From Streptomyces sparsogenes (GTDB lineage Bacteria; Actinomycetota; Actinomycetes; Streptomycetales; Streptomycetaceae), in the NCBI RefSeq assembly GCF_001704635.1, contig NZ_MAXF01000178.1, forward strand, positions 30,911 to 94,910: a DNA stretch of 64,000 nucleotides, in the 5' to 3' direction. Of this stretch, positions 43,246-53,096 are shown one piece after another (position 1 is the stretch's first letter; every line of letters starts with the position of its first letter). The translations under genes were made by a program, and so were the position numbers. Under the pieces are notes generated by a model, which was not told the DNA's origin, ran no database searches, and worked only from the letters and a program-made list of their open reading frames with translations.

Positions 43246-45303
43246 CTACGGAGCCGGGTGCTGTGACAGCCGTGGATCGCTCGTCCCCGGGCGGCCCGTC
43301 TCCACGTGTCCGGCCAGCCGCCTCAGGAAGTCAGGGTCCTGGTCCGAGGTCACCGACAGGTCGTACCAGCCGTGGCCGGTCCCGGTGTCCGCCGTGTGCA
43401 CGGCACGGGCGCCGGGACGCAGACGGTACTCGGCGGTTTTCCCCTTGCCGAAGGCGTCCGTGACGGTGAGGCGGACGACCGAGGTGCCCCCGTTGGCGAG
43501 GAGCAGGCGCACCTTCTGCCCGCGCCGCTGGTGGCGGGCGGTGACCTCGGGGCCGGGCTCGGCGGAGCCGGCCTTGAGGCGGCGGAAGAACCCGGCCGGG
43601 CCGTGCACCGAGAAGTCGTAGCCGCCGGCGGTGGTGTCCCAGTGGCCGGCGAGTCGCCCGCCGGACTCCACGGTGAAGGTCCACGGCCCTTCGGGGTCGG
43701 TCGCCGAGGTGACGTGGAAGACGGCGCCGCCGCGGCCGTGGCTCGCGAAGGCCACCGAGAGCCGGCCCGCCACGGGCACGGCCGCGTCGGCCGACAGGTC
43801 GTACGGAAGCGGGCGCGCCGGGCGCGGTCCGGGTTCCTGCCGGGGGAGGGCGGGCTTCGCCGGGGGCGTCGGCACATAGTCCTTGTGCCGGTCGTGGTCC
43901 GGCGGCTGCCAGGCGGCGGTGTCCGGCAGCGCGGGGATGGCGGTGTCGGACCGGGAGAAGTCGAAGGCCGAGGTCAGATCGCCGCAGACGGCCCGCCGCC
44001 AGGGTGAGACATGGGGCTCGTGGACGCCGAAGCGGCGCTCGATGAAGCGGATGATCGACGTGTGGTCGAAGACCTCGGAGTTGACCCAGCCGCCGGTGCT
44101 CCAGGGGGACACCACGAACATCGGGACGCGCTGCCCGAGCCCGTACGGGCCGGGGACATGGGTGTCGGAGCCGGAGGGGGTGAACAGCTCGCCGGTGGTG
44201 TCGACCGTCGAGCGGCCGGCCTGCGGGAAGGGCGGCACGACGTGGTCGAAGAAGCCGTCGTTCTCGTCGTAGGTGATCAGCAGGACCGTCCTGCTCCACA
44301 CCTCCGGGTCGGCCGTCAGCGCGTCCAGGACCCGGGCGATGTACCAGGCCCCGTAGTTGGCCGGCCAGTTGGGGTGTTCGGTGAACGCCTCGGGGGCCGC
44401 GATCCAGGAGACCTGCGGCAGCCTGCCGGCCTTCACATCGGCCGTCAGCGCGTCGAAGAGCCCGTCGCCGGACTTGGCGTCGGTGCCGGTGCGCGCCTTG
44501 TCGTAGAGGGGGTCGCCCGGCTTGGCGTCGCGGTACTGGTTGAAGTAGAGGAGGGAGTTGTCGCCGTAGTTGCCCCGGTAGGCGTCCTGGATCCAGCCCC
44601 AGGACCCGGCGGCGTCGAGCCCGTCGCCGATGTCCTGGTAGATCTTCCAGGAGACCCCGGCCTTCTCCAGCCGCTCGGGGTAGGTGGTCCAGGAGTAGCC
44701 GGCCTCCTCGTTGCCGAGGACGGGACCGCCGCCCTTTCCGTCGTTTCCGGTGTACCCGGTCCACATGTAGTAGCGGTTGGGGTCCGTGGAGCCGATGAAC
44801 GAGCAGTGGTACGCGTCGCAGACGGTGAACGCGTCGGCGAGCGCGTAGTGGAAGGGGATGTCCTCGCGCGTCAGGTAGGCCATGGTCGTGGTGGATTTGG
44901 CCGGGATCCAGCGGTCGTATCTGCCGTGGTTGAAGGCGGCGTGGCCGTCGTTCCAGCCGTGCGGGAGATCCCGGATGAACTGGAGCCCGAGGTCGTCCGC
45001 GTCCGGCCGGAAGGGCAGGACCTCCCTGGCGCCGTCGGACTGGTGCCAGACCGGCTTGCCGCTGGGCAGCGTCACCGGATGCGGGTCGGCGAAGCCGCGT
45101 ACCCCGCGCAGCGAGCCCAAGTAGTGGTCGAAGGAACGGTTCTCCTGCATCAGGACGACCACGTGCGCCACGTCCCGCAGGCTGCCGGTTCGGCGGTCGG
45201 CCGGGATCTCCGCGGCGCGGGCGATGCTGGTGGAGAGCGCGGAGAGGGCGGCGGTGCCACCGGCGAGCCGCATGAATCTGCGACGGTCCATTGCTGATGT
45301 CAT
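43246..45303 (-). CDS. Tat-secreted phospholipase C (phosphocholine-specific type)
   Basis: This 685-residue enzyme starts with a twin-arginine signal (DRRRFMRLAGGTAALSALS). The phosphoesterase-family core begins VVLMQENRSFDHYLGSLRGVRGF, with metal and active-site residues in ENRSFDHY. DAYHCSFIGSTDPNR, LLITYDENDGFFDHVVPP and FDHTSIIRFIE are the other conserved blocks. Two C-terminal DUF756 beta domains (about 480-670) are typical of non-haemolytic PlcN-type enzymes. It hydrolyses phosphatidylcholine or similar phospholipids outside the cell, often under phosphate control. An ATG 12 bp inside is an alternative start. Confidence 0.92.
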   Translation of the reverse strand: MTSAMDRRRFMRLAGGTAALSALSTSIARAAEIPADRRTGSLRDVAHVVVLMQENRSFDHYLGSLRGVRGFADPHPVTLPSGKPVWHQSDGAREVLPFRPDADDLGLQFIRDLPHGWNDGHAAFNHGRYDRWIPAKSTTTMAYLTREDIPFHYALADAFTVCDAYHCSFIGSTDPNRYYMWTGYTGNDGKGGGPVLGNEEAGYSWTTYPERLEKAGVSWKIYQDIGDGLDAAGSWGWIQDAYRGNYGDNSLLYFNQYRDAKPGDPLYDKARTGTDAKSGDGLFDALTADVKAGRLPQVSWIAAPEAFTEHPNWPANYGAWYIARVLDALTADPEVWSRTVLLITYDENDGFFDHVVPPFPQAGRSTVDTTGELFTPSGSDTHVPGPYGLGQRVPMFVVSPWSTGGWVNSEVFDHTSIIRFIERRFGVHEPHVSPWRRAVCGDLTSAFDFSRSDTAIPALPDTAAWQPPDHDRHKDYVPTPPAKPALPRQEPGPRPARPLPYDLSADAAVPVAGRLSVAFASHGRGGAVFHVTSATDPEGPWTFTVESGGRLAGHWDTTAGGYDFSVHGPAGFFRRLKAGSAEPGPEVTARHQRRGQKVRLLLANGGTSVVRLTVTDAFGKGKTAEYRLRPGARAVHTADTGTGHGWYDLSVTSDQDPDFLRRLAGHVETGRPGTSDPRLSQHPAP

Positions 45304-45412
45304 ACCGCACAGTGTCACCGGACGGAGAACAACGACTCCCGGCGGACAGGCGAAATCTGTACGGCGATCCGCGGCCTTCCTCCTCCGCCGGCCGGGCCGG
45401 AGGGCGGTACGG

Positions 45413-46012
45413 CTAACGCGCCCGGTGGCGGCGGTGGTGGCGGGCGACGCGGGCGCGGTTGCCGCAGGACGGCTTGCACCACTCCTGGCGCGGATGGTCC
45501 TTGACGAAGTAGCGCACACAGCGCGGGGCGGGGCAGGCCCGCAGCCGCTCGCGGTCCGGCCCGGCGAGGAACGCGATGGCGTCGCGCGCGAGCGCCGCCA
45601 CCAGCCGGTCGGTGTCCGTGGAGCCCTGCGGCCGCGCGGCGCGGACCAACGGGGCGCCGCCCTCGGGCCACTCCAGGCGCGGGGCGCCCGGGGCGCGGGC
45701 CGCCGCGGCGTTCAGCCGCTCCACGGCCAGGTCCTCGGGGAGCAGCCGGTGGGCGTCGGCCGGGCTCGGCGGGCCGGGCCGGACCGCGCGGGCGAACAGC
45801 GCGCGGACGGCGGCGCGCAGCGCCCGTACGGCGTCGAGCGCGGCCTCGTCCGCGGTGAAGTCCCGGGCGTCCAGCGTGTCCCGGAGCGGTTCGGCCAGCT
45901 CCCGCACCCAGGCGGTCAGCCCGTCCGGCGTGGCCAGGTCGTCGGCCACCCCGCCGTTCCCGTCGTGGCGGATGGTGACGGCGAGCGCGAGGGCGAGTCG
46001 GTCATCGGACAT
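45413..46012 (-). CDS. CGNR zinc-finger / ABATE-domain regulator
   Basis: This 199-residue protein has an N-terminal ABATE-type helical domain and a C-terminal zinc ribbon, CPAPRCVRYFVKDHPRQEWCKPSCGNRARVARH, with the CGNR signature and a basic end. Family members are thought to be DNA-binding regulators, often adjacent to mycothiol-dependent or related enzymes. It is divergent from a maleylpyruvate-isomerase-family gene. A perfect inverted repeat sits directly in front of its ATG, so autoregulation and control of the neighbour are plausible. Confidence 0.87.
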   Translation of the reverse strand: MSDDRLALALAVTIRHDGNGGVADDLATPDGLTAWVRELAEPLRDTLDARDFTADEAALDAVRALRAAVRALFARAVRPGPPSPADAHRLLPEDLAVERLNAAAARAPGAPRLEWPEGGAPLVRAARPQGSTDTDRLVAALARDAIAFLAGPDRERLRACPAPRCVRYFVKDHPRQEWCKPSCGNRARVARHHRRHRAR

Positions 46013-46016
46013 GACT

Positions 46017-46044
46017 TAATGGTAGCCTCCCGGTTCAACCATTA
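46017..46044. promoter_or_regulatory. Operator-like inverted repeat TAATGGT-N14-ACCATTA
   Basis: Two perfect 7-bp arms (46017-46023 and 46038-46044) flank a 14-bp spacer in the 52-bp gap between the CGNR gene and the divergent mycothiol-enzyme gene. The arms are unusually A+T-rich for this genome. The position fits an operator for the CGNR protein. Confidence 0.55.
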
Positions 46045-46064
46045 GCCCCAGGGGGGACGGACGC

Positions 46065-46787
46065 ATGGACGAGACGAACACGCACCCGGACGCCGACGGA
46101 GCCCAGCGGGTGCTCTCCGCGGTACTCGCCGGACACCGGCGGCTGCGCACCCTGCTGGACGGCCTGACCGACGCCGCGGCGCGCGAGCCGAGCGCGCTGC
46201 CCGGCTGGAGCCGCGCGCATGTGCTGGCGCACATCGGGGGCGTCGGGTCGGCCCTCGCCCGGCAGGCCAGGTTCGCGCTGCGGGGCGAGCTGATCGAGGT
46301 GTACGACGGCGGCCGCCCGGCCAGGGACGCCGGGATCGAGGCGGGCTCCAAGCGCACCGCGGACGAGCTGCGGCAGGCCGTGGCCGAAACCCTCGCGGAG
46401 GCGGAGGGCGCCCTGACCGCGGTGGGCTCCCAGGACTGGGAGCGGCCCGTCCGCTACCGCGACGGCGACGTCCGGGCGGTTCTGCTCTGCTGGTGGCGGG
46501 AGTTGGAGATCCACACGGCGGACGCGCTGCTCGGCTACGGCCCGGACGACTGGTCGCGCGACTTCTGCGGGCACCTGTGGGACTTCCTCGCCCCTCGCGC
46601 GCCCCTGGCCACCCTGCTGACCCTCGAGGCCACCGACGGCCCCGAGCGGCGCGCCTACGGTTCGGGCGAGCCGCTGACCGTACGGGGGCGGCTGACCGAT
46701 CTCACCGCGTGGCTGACGGGACGCGCCCCCACCGGCCCGCTGGACAGCGGGCCTGCCCCGCTCCCCGAACTCCGCCCCTGGCCTTAG
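46065..46787 (+). CDS. Maleylpyruvate isomerase family (mycothiol-dependent) enzyme
   Basis: This 240-residue protein has the MDMPI N-terminal DinB-like bundle. LLDGLTDAAAREPSALPGWSRAHVLAHIGG carries the first His of the metal site, and WWRELEIHTADALLGY the conserved HxxD-like segment. The C-terminal MDMPI domain contains LTVRGRLTDLTAWLTGR. Such proteins use mycothiol for isomerisation or detoxification; the substrate is unknown. Its stop codon straddles the left edge of the IS element (TTA target duplication plus G), yet removing the IS restores the same TAG, so the protein is intact. Confidence 0.85.
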   Translation: MDETNTHPDADGAQRVLSAVLAGHRRLRTLLDGLTDAAAREPSALPGWSRAHVLAHIGGVGSALARQARFALRGELIEVYDGGRPARDAGIEAGSKRTADELRQAVAETLAEAEGALTAVGSQDWERPVRYRDGDVRAVLLCWWRELEIHTADALLGYGPDDWSRDFCGHLWDFLAPRAPLATLLTLEATDGPERRAYGSGEPLTVRGRLTDLTAWLTGRAPTGPLDSGPAPLPELRPWP

Positions 46788-46792
46788 AGCTC

Positions 46793-47610
46793 CTAACAAA
46801 GGCGTTGAACGTGTCGGTGGGTGATGAGGCAGGCGGCGAGGCCGAGGAAGGCTTCGTGGATGTCGTCGTGTCTCTCCCAGCGGATGCGCAGGCGGCGGAA
46901 GCCGTGCAGCCAGGAGATCGTTCGTTCCACGACCCAGCGGAAGATGCCCAGGCCGGAGCCGTGCGGCTGGCCGCGTTCCGCGATCACTGGACGGATACCA
47001 CGCTGCCACAGCAGCCGCCGGTACTTGTCATGGTCGTAGCCGCGGTCCGCGAAGACCATGTCCGGCCGTCGCCGTGGCCTGCCGACGACGCCGGCGACCG
47101 GTGGAACCTTGTCGAGCAGGGGCAGTAGCTGGGTGACGTCGTTGCGGTTTCCGCCGGTCAGCGACACCGCGAGTGGGATGCCCTGGCCATCGGTGAGGAC
47201 GTGGTGCTTGCTGCCCGGTCGTGCACGGTCGACCGGGCTCGGCCCGCTTTTGGGCCCCGCCGGGCCGCCCGCACGTGGGAGGAGTCGATCACCGCCCGCG
47301 ACCAGTCCAGCTGCTTGGCCGACCGCAGCTTCTTCAGCAGCACCAGGTGCAGCTTGTCCCATACACCGGCCTCGTTCCAGGCTGCCAGGCGCCGCCAGCA
47401 GGTCATCCCTGAGCCGAAGCCCAGCTCCTGCGGCAGGTACTCCCACTGGATGCCGGTGTGCAGCACGAACAGGATCCCGCACAGGGCCTGTCGGTCCGGC
47501 ACCCGCGGCCGGCCCGCCACCAGCTTCGGCCCCGGCTCCGGCAGCAACGGCTCGATAAGCGACCACAGTTCGTCCGACACGATCCACGGCCGCGACTGAC
47601 GTTTCCCCAC
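46793..47610 (-). CDS. IS5-family transposase, orfA/orfB joined by -1 frameshift
   Basis: The upstream frame (47610 to a stop at 47158) starts MGKRQSRPWIVSDELWSLIEPLLPEPGPK and includes the first catalytic Asp in AVIDSSHVRA. The second frame, ending at 46793, holds GPSPVDRARPGSKHH, the second Asp in FADRGYDHDKYR and the Glu in WVVERTISWLHGF. A -1 shift at the slippery heptamer near 47251 gives one 272-residue protein with the complete DDE triad. Neither frame alone has all three residues. The arithmetic closes exactly, so this is probably programmed frameshifting rather than decay. Confidence 0.82.
47213..47254 (-). other. Programmed -1 ribosomal frameshift signal
   Basis: On the minus strand the heptamer C-CCA-AAA (47254-47248) is read in the orfA frame and allows both tRNAs to slip back one base (CCA to CCC, AAA to AAA). 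After a 9-nt spacer, a 9-bp perfect stem (GCCCGGTCG with CGACCGGGC; 47238-47230 and 47221-47213) closes an 8-nt loop. Heptamer, spacer and stem match the classical layout. Confidence 0.75.
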
Positions 47611-47698
47611 GACCCGACCAACGAGCCGACAAGCCGACGGTCACGTGATCAACAACTTCTGTTAGGGCCTCTTAGAGCCTCTCGTAGAGTCCGCCCTC

Positions 47699-48427
47699 AT
47701 GACGGATGTACTCAACCTCTGGAAGGCGGGCCTCGGCGAGGTGCCCGAGGACGTGTGGGAGCGCACCGGGCTGCGGGTGCTGATCCTCGCGGACAACGGG
47801 CTCACCCGCCTCTCCCCCGGCATCGGCCGCCTCCACCGGCTGCACACGCTCGACCTGGGGCACAACCGGCTCGCCGAAGCACCGGGTGAGCTGGGCGAGC
47901 TGCGGGGCCTGACCCGGTATCTGTATCTGCACGACAACCGCCTGACCCGGCTGCCGCCCGAGCTGGGCCGGCTGGACGGGCTGGCGTATCTCAACGTCGG
48001 CGAGAACCGGATCGGTGAACTGCCGCCGGAGATCGGCGGCATGGCGGGTCTCGTGGAGCTGCGCGCGCAACACAACGAGCTGACCGGGCTGCCCGGGTCG
48101 ATCGGGCGGCTCGGCCGACTGCGGGAGCTGTGGCTGCGCGGCAATCGCATCACCTCCCTGCCCAACGCCTTCTCCGCGCTCGGCCGGCTGCGCCACCTCG
48201 AACTGCGCGACAACGCCCTGGAGTCGGTGCCCGAGCCGCTGCGCGCGCTGCCGCTGCTGCGCCACCTCGATCTGCGGAGCAACCGGTTGCGCGGGATTCC
48301 GGACTGGGTCGCGGAGCTGCCGTCCCTGGAAAAGCTCGATCTGCGCTGGAACGGATTCGAGGTGCGCGGGGACGAGCTGCCACCGCTGCGAGCCCTGCGG
48401 GAGAGGGGCTGCGCCGTGCTCACCTGA
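47699..48427 (+). CDS. Leucine-rich-repeat protein
   Basis: This 242-residue protein consists of about eight LRR units of 23 residues (LxxLxLxxNxLxxLPxxIxxL), for example LRVLILADNGLTRLSPGIGRL and LRHLELRDNALESVPEPLRAL. It has no signal peptide, membrane segment or second domain, so it is a cytoplasmic protein-protein interaction module. No ribosome site is visible before the ATG. The IS element ends 27 bp upstream, so its native promoter was probably displaced or lies in the upstream gene, and expression may now depend on the IS. Confidence 0.85.
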   Translation: MTDVLNLWKAGLGEVPEDVWERTGLRVLILADNGLTRLSPGIGRLHRLHTLDLGHNRLAEAPGELGELRGLTRYLYLHDNRLTRLPPELGRLDGLAYLNVGENRIGELPPEIGGMAGLVELRAQHNELTGLPGSIGRLGRLRELWLRGNRITSLPNAFSALGRLRHLELRDNALESVPEPLRALPLLRHLDLRSNRLRGIPDWVAELPSLEKLDLRWNGFEVRGDELPPLRALRERGCAVLT

Positions 48428-48445
48428 CCGCCGCCCGGACGAGGA

Positions 48446-48475
48446 CGAGCCGCCCGGTGGTGTCCGGACGGCTCG
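48446..48475. terminator. Convergent terminator hairpin
   Basis: CGAGCCG (48446-48452) and CGGCTCG (48469-48475) pair perfectly. After one mismatch the stem continues with CCGG / CCGG around a 6-nt loop. It serves the converging LRR and DUF397 genes. Confidence 0.65.
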
Positions 48476-48493
48476 GCCCCGCGACGCCGTCGC

Positions 48494-48736
48494 TCAGGTC
48501 AGGTCGAACTCGCCGGCCCGCGCGCCGATCACGAAGGCGCGCCACTCGGCGGGGGAGAAGATCAGGGCCGGGTCCTGCGGCCGGCGGCCGTGGCGCATGG
48601 CGATGTAGCCCTCGACGAAGGCGATCTCCACATCGCCCACGCCCCGGCTGCTCGACCTCCACTGGGCGGTGCTCAGGTCGAGGTCGGGCTTCTCGGCGCT
48701 GCCTACCAGGGGTTGTTCGGTGGTGGTTTCGGCCAC
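48494..48736 (-). CDS. DUF397 protein
   Basis: This 80-residue protein shows the DUF397 pattern: LSTAQWRSSSRG near the N terminus, then VEIAFVEGYIAMRHGRRPQDPALIFSPAEWRAFVIGARAGEFD. DUF397 genes usually sit next to an XRE-type regulator with which the small protein is thought to pair, as in BldB-like systems. No such regulator is adjacent here, so this is an orphan copy. Confidence 0.9.
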   Translation of the reverse strand: MAETTTEQPLVGSAEKPDLDLSTAQWRSSSRGVGDVEIAFVEGYIAMRHGRRPQDPALIFSPAEWRAFVIGARAGEFDLT

Positions 48737-48899
48737 GTGATTCGGCTCCTCCCGGGTCGTCGTCCCGGCCCCACCCTAGCGATCGCGGCCGGTGCCGGAC
48801 AGGCCGCGAAAGAAGGACGGCACCGCACAGGCGGACGTACGGCGGGAGGACGGTGGGACGACAGCGGGACGACGGGCGTCCGGCGGGATGGGGCTGCGG

Positions 48900-50062
<1,163 letters not shown>

Positions 50063-50066
<4 letters not shown>

Positions 50067-51136
50067 GCCTCTCCCTCCAGGACCGCCACCAGGTTGTGCT
50101 GCAGGCAGGGCCCCGAGGTGGCGTGTGCGACGGCCCGGTGGGACTCGCCGCGGTGGATGCGGGCGGCGGCCTCGCCGAGGCGGATCAGCCCGGCGGCCAT
50201 CATCGGGTTGGCGGCGAGCGCGCCGCCGGACGGATTGACGCGTACGTCGTCGTCGAGCCGCAGTTCGCGGCGCAGGATCACCTCCTGTGAGGTGAAGGGC
50301 GCGTGCAGCTCCGCGGTGTCGACGGGCGGGGCGTCGTCGTCGAACAGGCCGGCGTGGCGCGCGGCGAGCCGGGTGGACGGGGAGCGGGTGAGGTCCCGTA
50401 CGCCCAGTCCGTGCGGCTCGATGCGGTGGTCGATGCCGCGGATCCAGGCGGGGCGTGGGCAGAGCCGGCGGGCGGTGTCCTCGGCGGCGAGGACGACGGC
50501 GGCCGCGCCGTCGCCGATGGGCGGGCAGTCGTGCCGGCGCAGCGGCCGCACCAGGTACGGGTCGTCGAGCAGCGCGTCGGGGGCCGCCGATCCGGCCAGT
50601 TGGGCGTGCGGGTTGTGCTCGGCGGCGCAGCGGCTGCGCGCGGCGACCCCGGCGAGGGCGCGCTCGTCGGTGGCTCCCTCGTCGATGAGTGCCTGGGCCT
50701 GGAGGGCGGCCAGGGACACCGAGTCGGGCCACAGGGGGGCGAGGTAGTAGGGGTCGAGCTGGCGGGTGAGGACGTCGCGCAGCTGTCCCGGCGAGGACTT
50801 GCCGTAGGAGTAGACGAGCGCCGTGTCGGCCTCCCCGGTCAGCAGCTTGACCCATGCCTCGTACAGGGCCCAGGCGCCGTCCGTCTCCACGTGCGACTCG
50901 GAGATCGGCGGCCAGGCGCCGACGCCGTCGAGCGCCATGGTGAAGGAGAAGGCGCGGCCGGCGAGGTAGTCGGCGGAGCCGGAGCAGGTGAAGTCGATCT
51001 CGCCGGTGCGCAGGCCGACCGCGGCGAGCACCTCGTGCAGGACCGGCATCAGCATCTCGACCTCGGAGAGCTCCGCGGACCGGCGCCGGTGGCGGGTCTG
51101 CGCGAAGGCCACGACGGCGACGCGCCTCGGGTTCAC
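50063..51136 (-). CDS. Second thiolase-fold (Ltp-type) protein
   Basis: This 357-residue thiolase-fold protein begins RRVAVVAFAQTRHRRR. It also lacks the nucleophilic Cys (the segment is SHVETDGAWALYEAW) and has ANPMMAAG instead of GHPxGxxG. One Cys near the C terminus (SGPCLQHN) remains. It resembles actinobacterial lipid-transfer / thiolase-like proteins found beside DUF35 proteins. It probably forms a complex with the neighbours; substrate and reaction are not known. The GTG start overlaps the DUF35 gene stop by 4 nt, and its stop overlaps the next thiolase-like gene. Confidence 0.8.
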
Positions 51137-52092
51137 AGCAGCTCCTTGTAGGTGTCGTAGTCCGCGTCCGGCTCGCCGGTGGGGCGGTAGTGGTCGGGGT
51201 AGCGCCCGCCCTCGGTCCACACCGGCTCGACGCGCAGCCCCATGCGCACCTGGTCGTAGGGGATGCCGCCGATGCGGCCGTGGAGCGCGAGGTCCGCGCC
51301 GTCCAGGGCGATGTGCGCGTATACGTACGGCACCTCGATATCGAGGTTCTTGGCCTTGATGTTGACGATGCAGAAGGTGGTGACGGTGCCGCGCGGGCCG
51401 ACCTCGACCTGTTCTTCGGTGGCGACGCCGCAGGTGGGGCAGGCGCCGCGGGGCGGGACGTACACCTTGCGGCAGGACGGGCAGCGCTCCCCCATGGTCC
51501 GCCGGCCGGCGAGGGCGGCGATGTAGCGGGACTGGGCGCGGCCGGGCGAGTACACGTAGTCCAGGCGGGCGGGCGCCACGATGCCCCGGACGGGGTCGGC
51601 GAACTCGCCGTCGTGCGGGGCGCCGCGCGGGTCCGGCTCGCTCTCGTACGGTTCGAAGCAGGCGATGTCGGTGATGGCGCCGGTCCGCTCCCCGGCCCAT
51701 CGGACGCGCACCCGCATGCCGGTGCGCACGGCGTCGGGGCCGGGCGCGTCGAGGGCGTGGAGCAGGGCGGTGTCGGCGCCGTCGAGCCGCACCAGCGCCC
51801 AGGCGAAGGGGGTGGTGAGGGGCTGTCCGCGGCGCGGGGCGGGGTTCCAGGCCCAGGTGGTGACGGTGCCGGCGGTGCCGACCTCGACGAGGTCGCGGAT
51901 CTCCTCGGCGGTGACCGGGTCGTATTCGACGGGGGGCAAGAGCACCCGGCCGTCGGCGGTCCGTACGCCGAGCACGGTGCGCTCGCGCAGCCCGGTCAGG
52001 AACGCGCTCTGGACGGGGCCGAGGGAGCGGGTGAAGGGGAACTCGACGGCCAGAGGGGCGGAAAGCACCTCGGGCGCGGGGGCCGGTGTCAT
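51133..52092 (-). CDS. DUF35 (OB-fold, zinc ribbon) acyl-CoA-associated protein
   Basis: This 319-residue protein has two OB-fold halves. A rubredoxin-like zinc ribbon, GERCPSCRKVYVPPRGACPTCG, lies in the second half (about residue 208). DUF35 proteins bind acyl-CoA and partner thiolase-fold enzymes, as ChsH2 does with Ltp2. The double-domain length is larger than a single DUF35 unit (about 130). GAAGGAGA precedes the ATG. It follows enoyl-CoA hydratase by 35 bp and overlaps the thiolase-like gene by 4 nt, so the three proteins probably act together. Confidence 0.86.
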   Translation of the reverse strand: MTPAPAPEVLSAPLAVEFPFTRSLGPVQSAFLTGLRERTVLGVRTADGRVLLPPVEYDPVTAEEIRDLVEVGTAGTVTTWAWNPAPRRGQPLTTPFAWALVRLDGADTALLHALDAPGPDAVRTGMRVRVRWAGERTGAITDIACFEPYESEPDPRGAPHDGEFADPVRGIVAPARLDYVYSPGRAQSRYIAALAGRRTMGERCPSCRKVYVPPRGACPTCGVATEEQVEVGPRGTVTTFCIVNIKAKNLDIEVPYVYAHIALDGADLALHGRIGGIPYDQVRMGLRVEPVWTEGGRYPDHYRPTGEPDADYDTYKELL

Positions 52093-52127
52093 GGTGTGCT
52101 TCTCCTTCGTCGCGGCCGGGTAGGTGT

Positions 52128-52934
52128 TCAGGCCCGGCGGTAGACCGGGGGGCGCTTCTCCGCGAAGGCCTTCGAGCCCTCCTTGGCGTCGGCGGTGTCG
52201 AAGATGGGCCAGCCGCGTTCGAGTTCGGACTTCAGGCCGTCGGTTTCGGTCATCTCGGCCGTCTCGTACACGGACGCCTTGACGGCCTCGACGGCCAGCG
52301 GGCCATTGGCGTTGATCAGCCCGGCGATCTCCAGGGCCGTCTCCAGGGCCGTGCCGTCGGGCACAACCCGGCCGATCAGGCCGATCCGCTCGGCCTCCTC
52401 GGCGGTGTAGGGGCGTCCGGTCAGCAGCATCTCCAGCGCGTGGGTGCGCGGGACCTGGCGGGCGAGGCGGACCGTGGAGCCGCCGATGGGGAACAGCCCG
52501 CGTCTGACCTCGAAGAGTCCGAAGGTGGCGCCGCGGCCCGCGACGCGGATGTCGGTGCCCTGGAGGATTTCCGTGCCGCCCGCCACGCAGTGGCCTTCGA
52601 CGGCGGCGATCACCGGCTTGCGCGGCCGGTGGTGCCGGAGCATCGCCTTCCAGTGCAGGTCGGGATCGGCCCGCAGCCGGTCCCGGTAGTGCTGTCCGGC
52701 CATTCCGTCCCCGCCGGCGAGGGCCTTGAGATCCATGCCCGCACAGAAGGAGCCGCCGGCCCCGGTGAGCACCACCGAGCGGATGTCGTCGTCCTCGTCG
52801 GCCGTGGCCCAGCCGTCGTGGAGGCCGACCAGCATCGGCAGCGAGAGCGCGTTCCTGGCCTCTGGACGGTTGAGGGTGAGTACCAGCGTCGCACCGACGC
52901 GCTCCACCGTCAGGTGTTCGGTCCCGCTTGTCAC
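52128..52934 (-). CDS. Enoyl-CoA hydratase/isomerase (crotonase) family
   Basis: This 268-residue crotonase-fold enzyme shows the N-terminal LTLNRPEARNALS, the oxyanion-hole segments GSFCAGMDLKALAGG and EGHCVAGGTEILQGTDIRVA, and FGLFEVRRGLFPIGGS. Glu in FEVRRG is at the position of a catalytic acid in hydratases. It is cytoplasmic and acts on acyl-CoA esters. It is first in the operon with DUF35 and the two thiolase-like genes and divergent from an acyl-CoA synthetase. A TetR-type inverted repeat lies 60 bp upstream. Confidence 0.9.
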   Translation of the reverse strand: MTSGTEHLTVERVGATLVLTLNRPEARNALSLPMLVGLHDGWATADEDDDIRSVVLTGAGGSFCAGMDLKALAGGDGMAGQHYRDRLRADPDLHWKAMLRHHRPRKPVIAAVEGHCVAGGTEILQGTDIRVAGRGATFGLFEVRRGLFPIGGSTVRLARQVPRTHALEMLLTGRPYTAEEAERIGLIGRVVPDGTALETALEIAGLINANGPLAVEAVKASVYETAEMTETDGLKSELERGWPIFDTADAKEGSKAFAEKRPPVYRRA

Positions 52935-52993
52935 GGCAGTCCTCCCGTCTCGACCCAGAACAGGTTGCAGGAGGTGCCGGACGACTTCAAGAG

Positions 52994-53016
52994 AAATCTG
53001 ATGACCAGTCAGATTT
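52994..53016. promoter_or_regulatory. Operator-like inverted repeat AAATCTGA-N7-TCAGATTT
   Basis: Two perfect 8-bp arms (52994-53001 and 53009-53016) flank a 7-bp spacer between the divergent enoyl-CoA hydratase and acyl-CoA synthetase genes. The core TCTGA-N7-TCAGA is typical of a TetR-family operator. The same core geometry recurs at 61025-61040. No TetR gene is in the window. Confidence 0.65.
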
Positions 53017-53096
53017 ATTGGCCGTGTGCCTTCACATCTCTTCCGTACGGCGCTCCAATGACCGCCGAGCCCGCCGCTGCCAGGTCAGGAGGAGCC

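Larger units (their letters stand above)
46787..47671 (-). mobile_element. IS5-family insertion sequence (about 885 bp)
   Basis: The element carries a DDE transposase split in two frames. Its ends are imperfect inverted repeats sharing GAG near the tip, the core CCTAACA and an inner GTTGA. It is flanked by TTA on both sides (46784-46786 and 47672-47674), a 3-bp target duplication that fits the IS5 group. The flanks share TTAGAGC, so the exact edges could shift by a few bases. It lies between the mycothiol-enzyme gene and the LRR gene, which would be only about 27 bp apart without it. Confidence 0.85.

Noticed and set aside
46793..47610. Transposase pseudogene by frameshift mutation
   Set aside because: The slippery heptamer, the spacer and the downstream stem are all present, and the fused length is exact, so programmed frameshifting explains it better.
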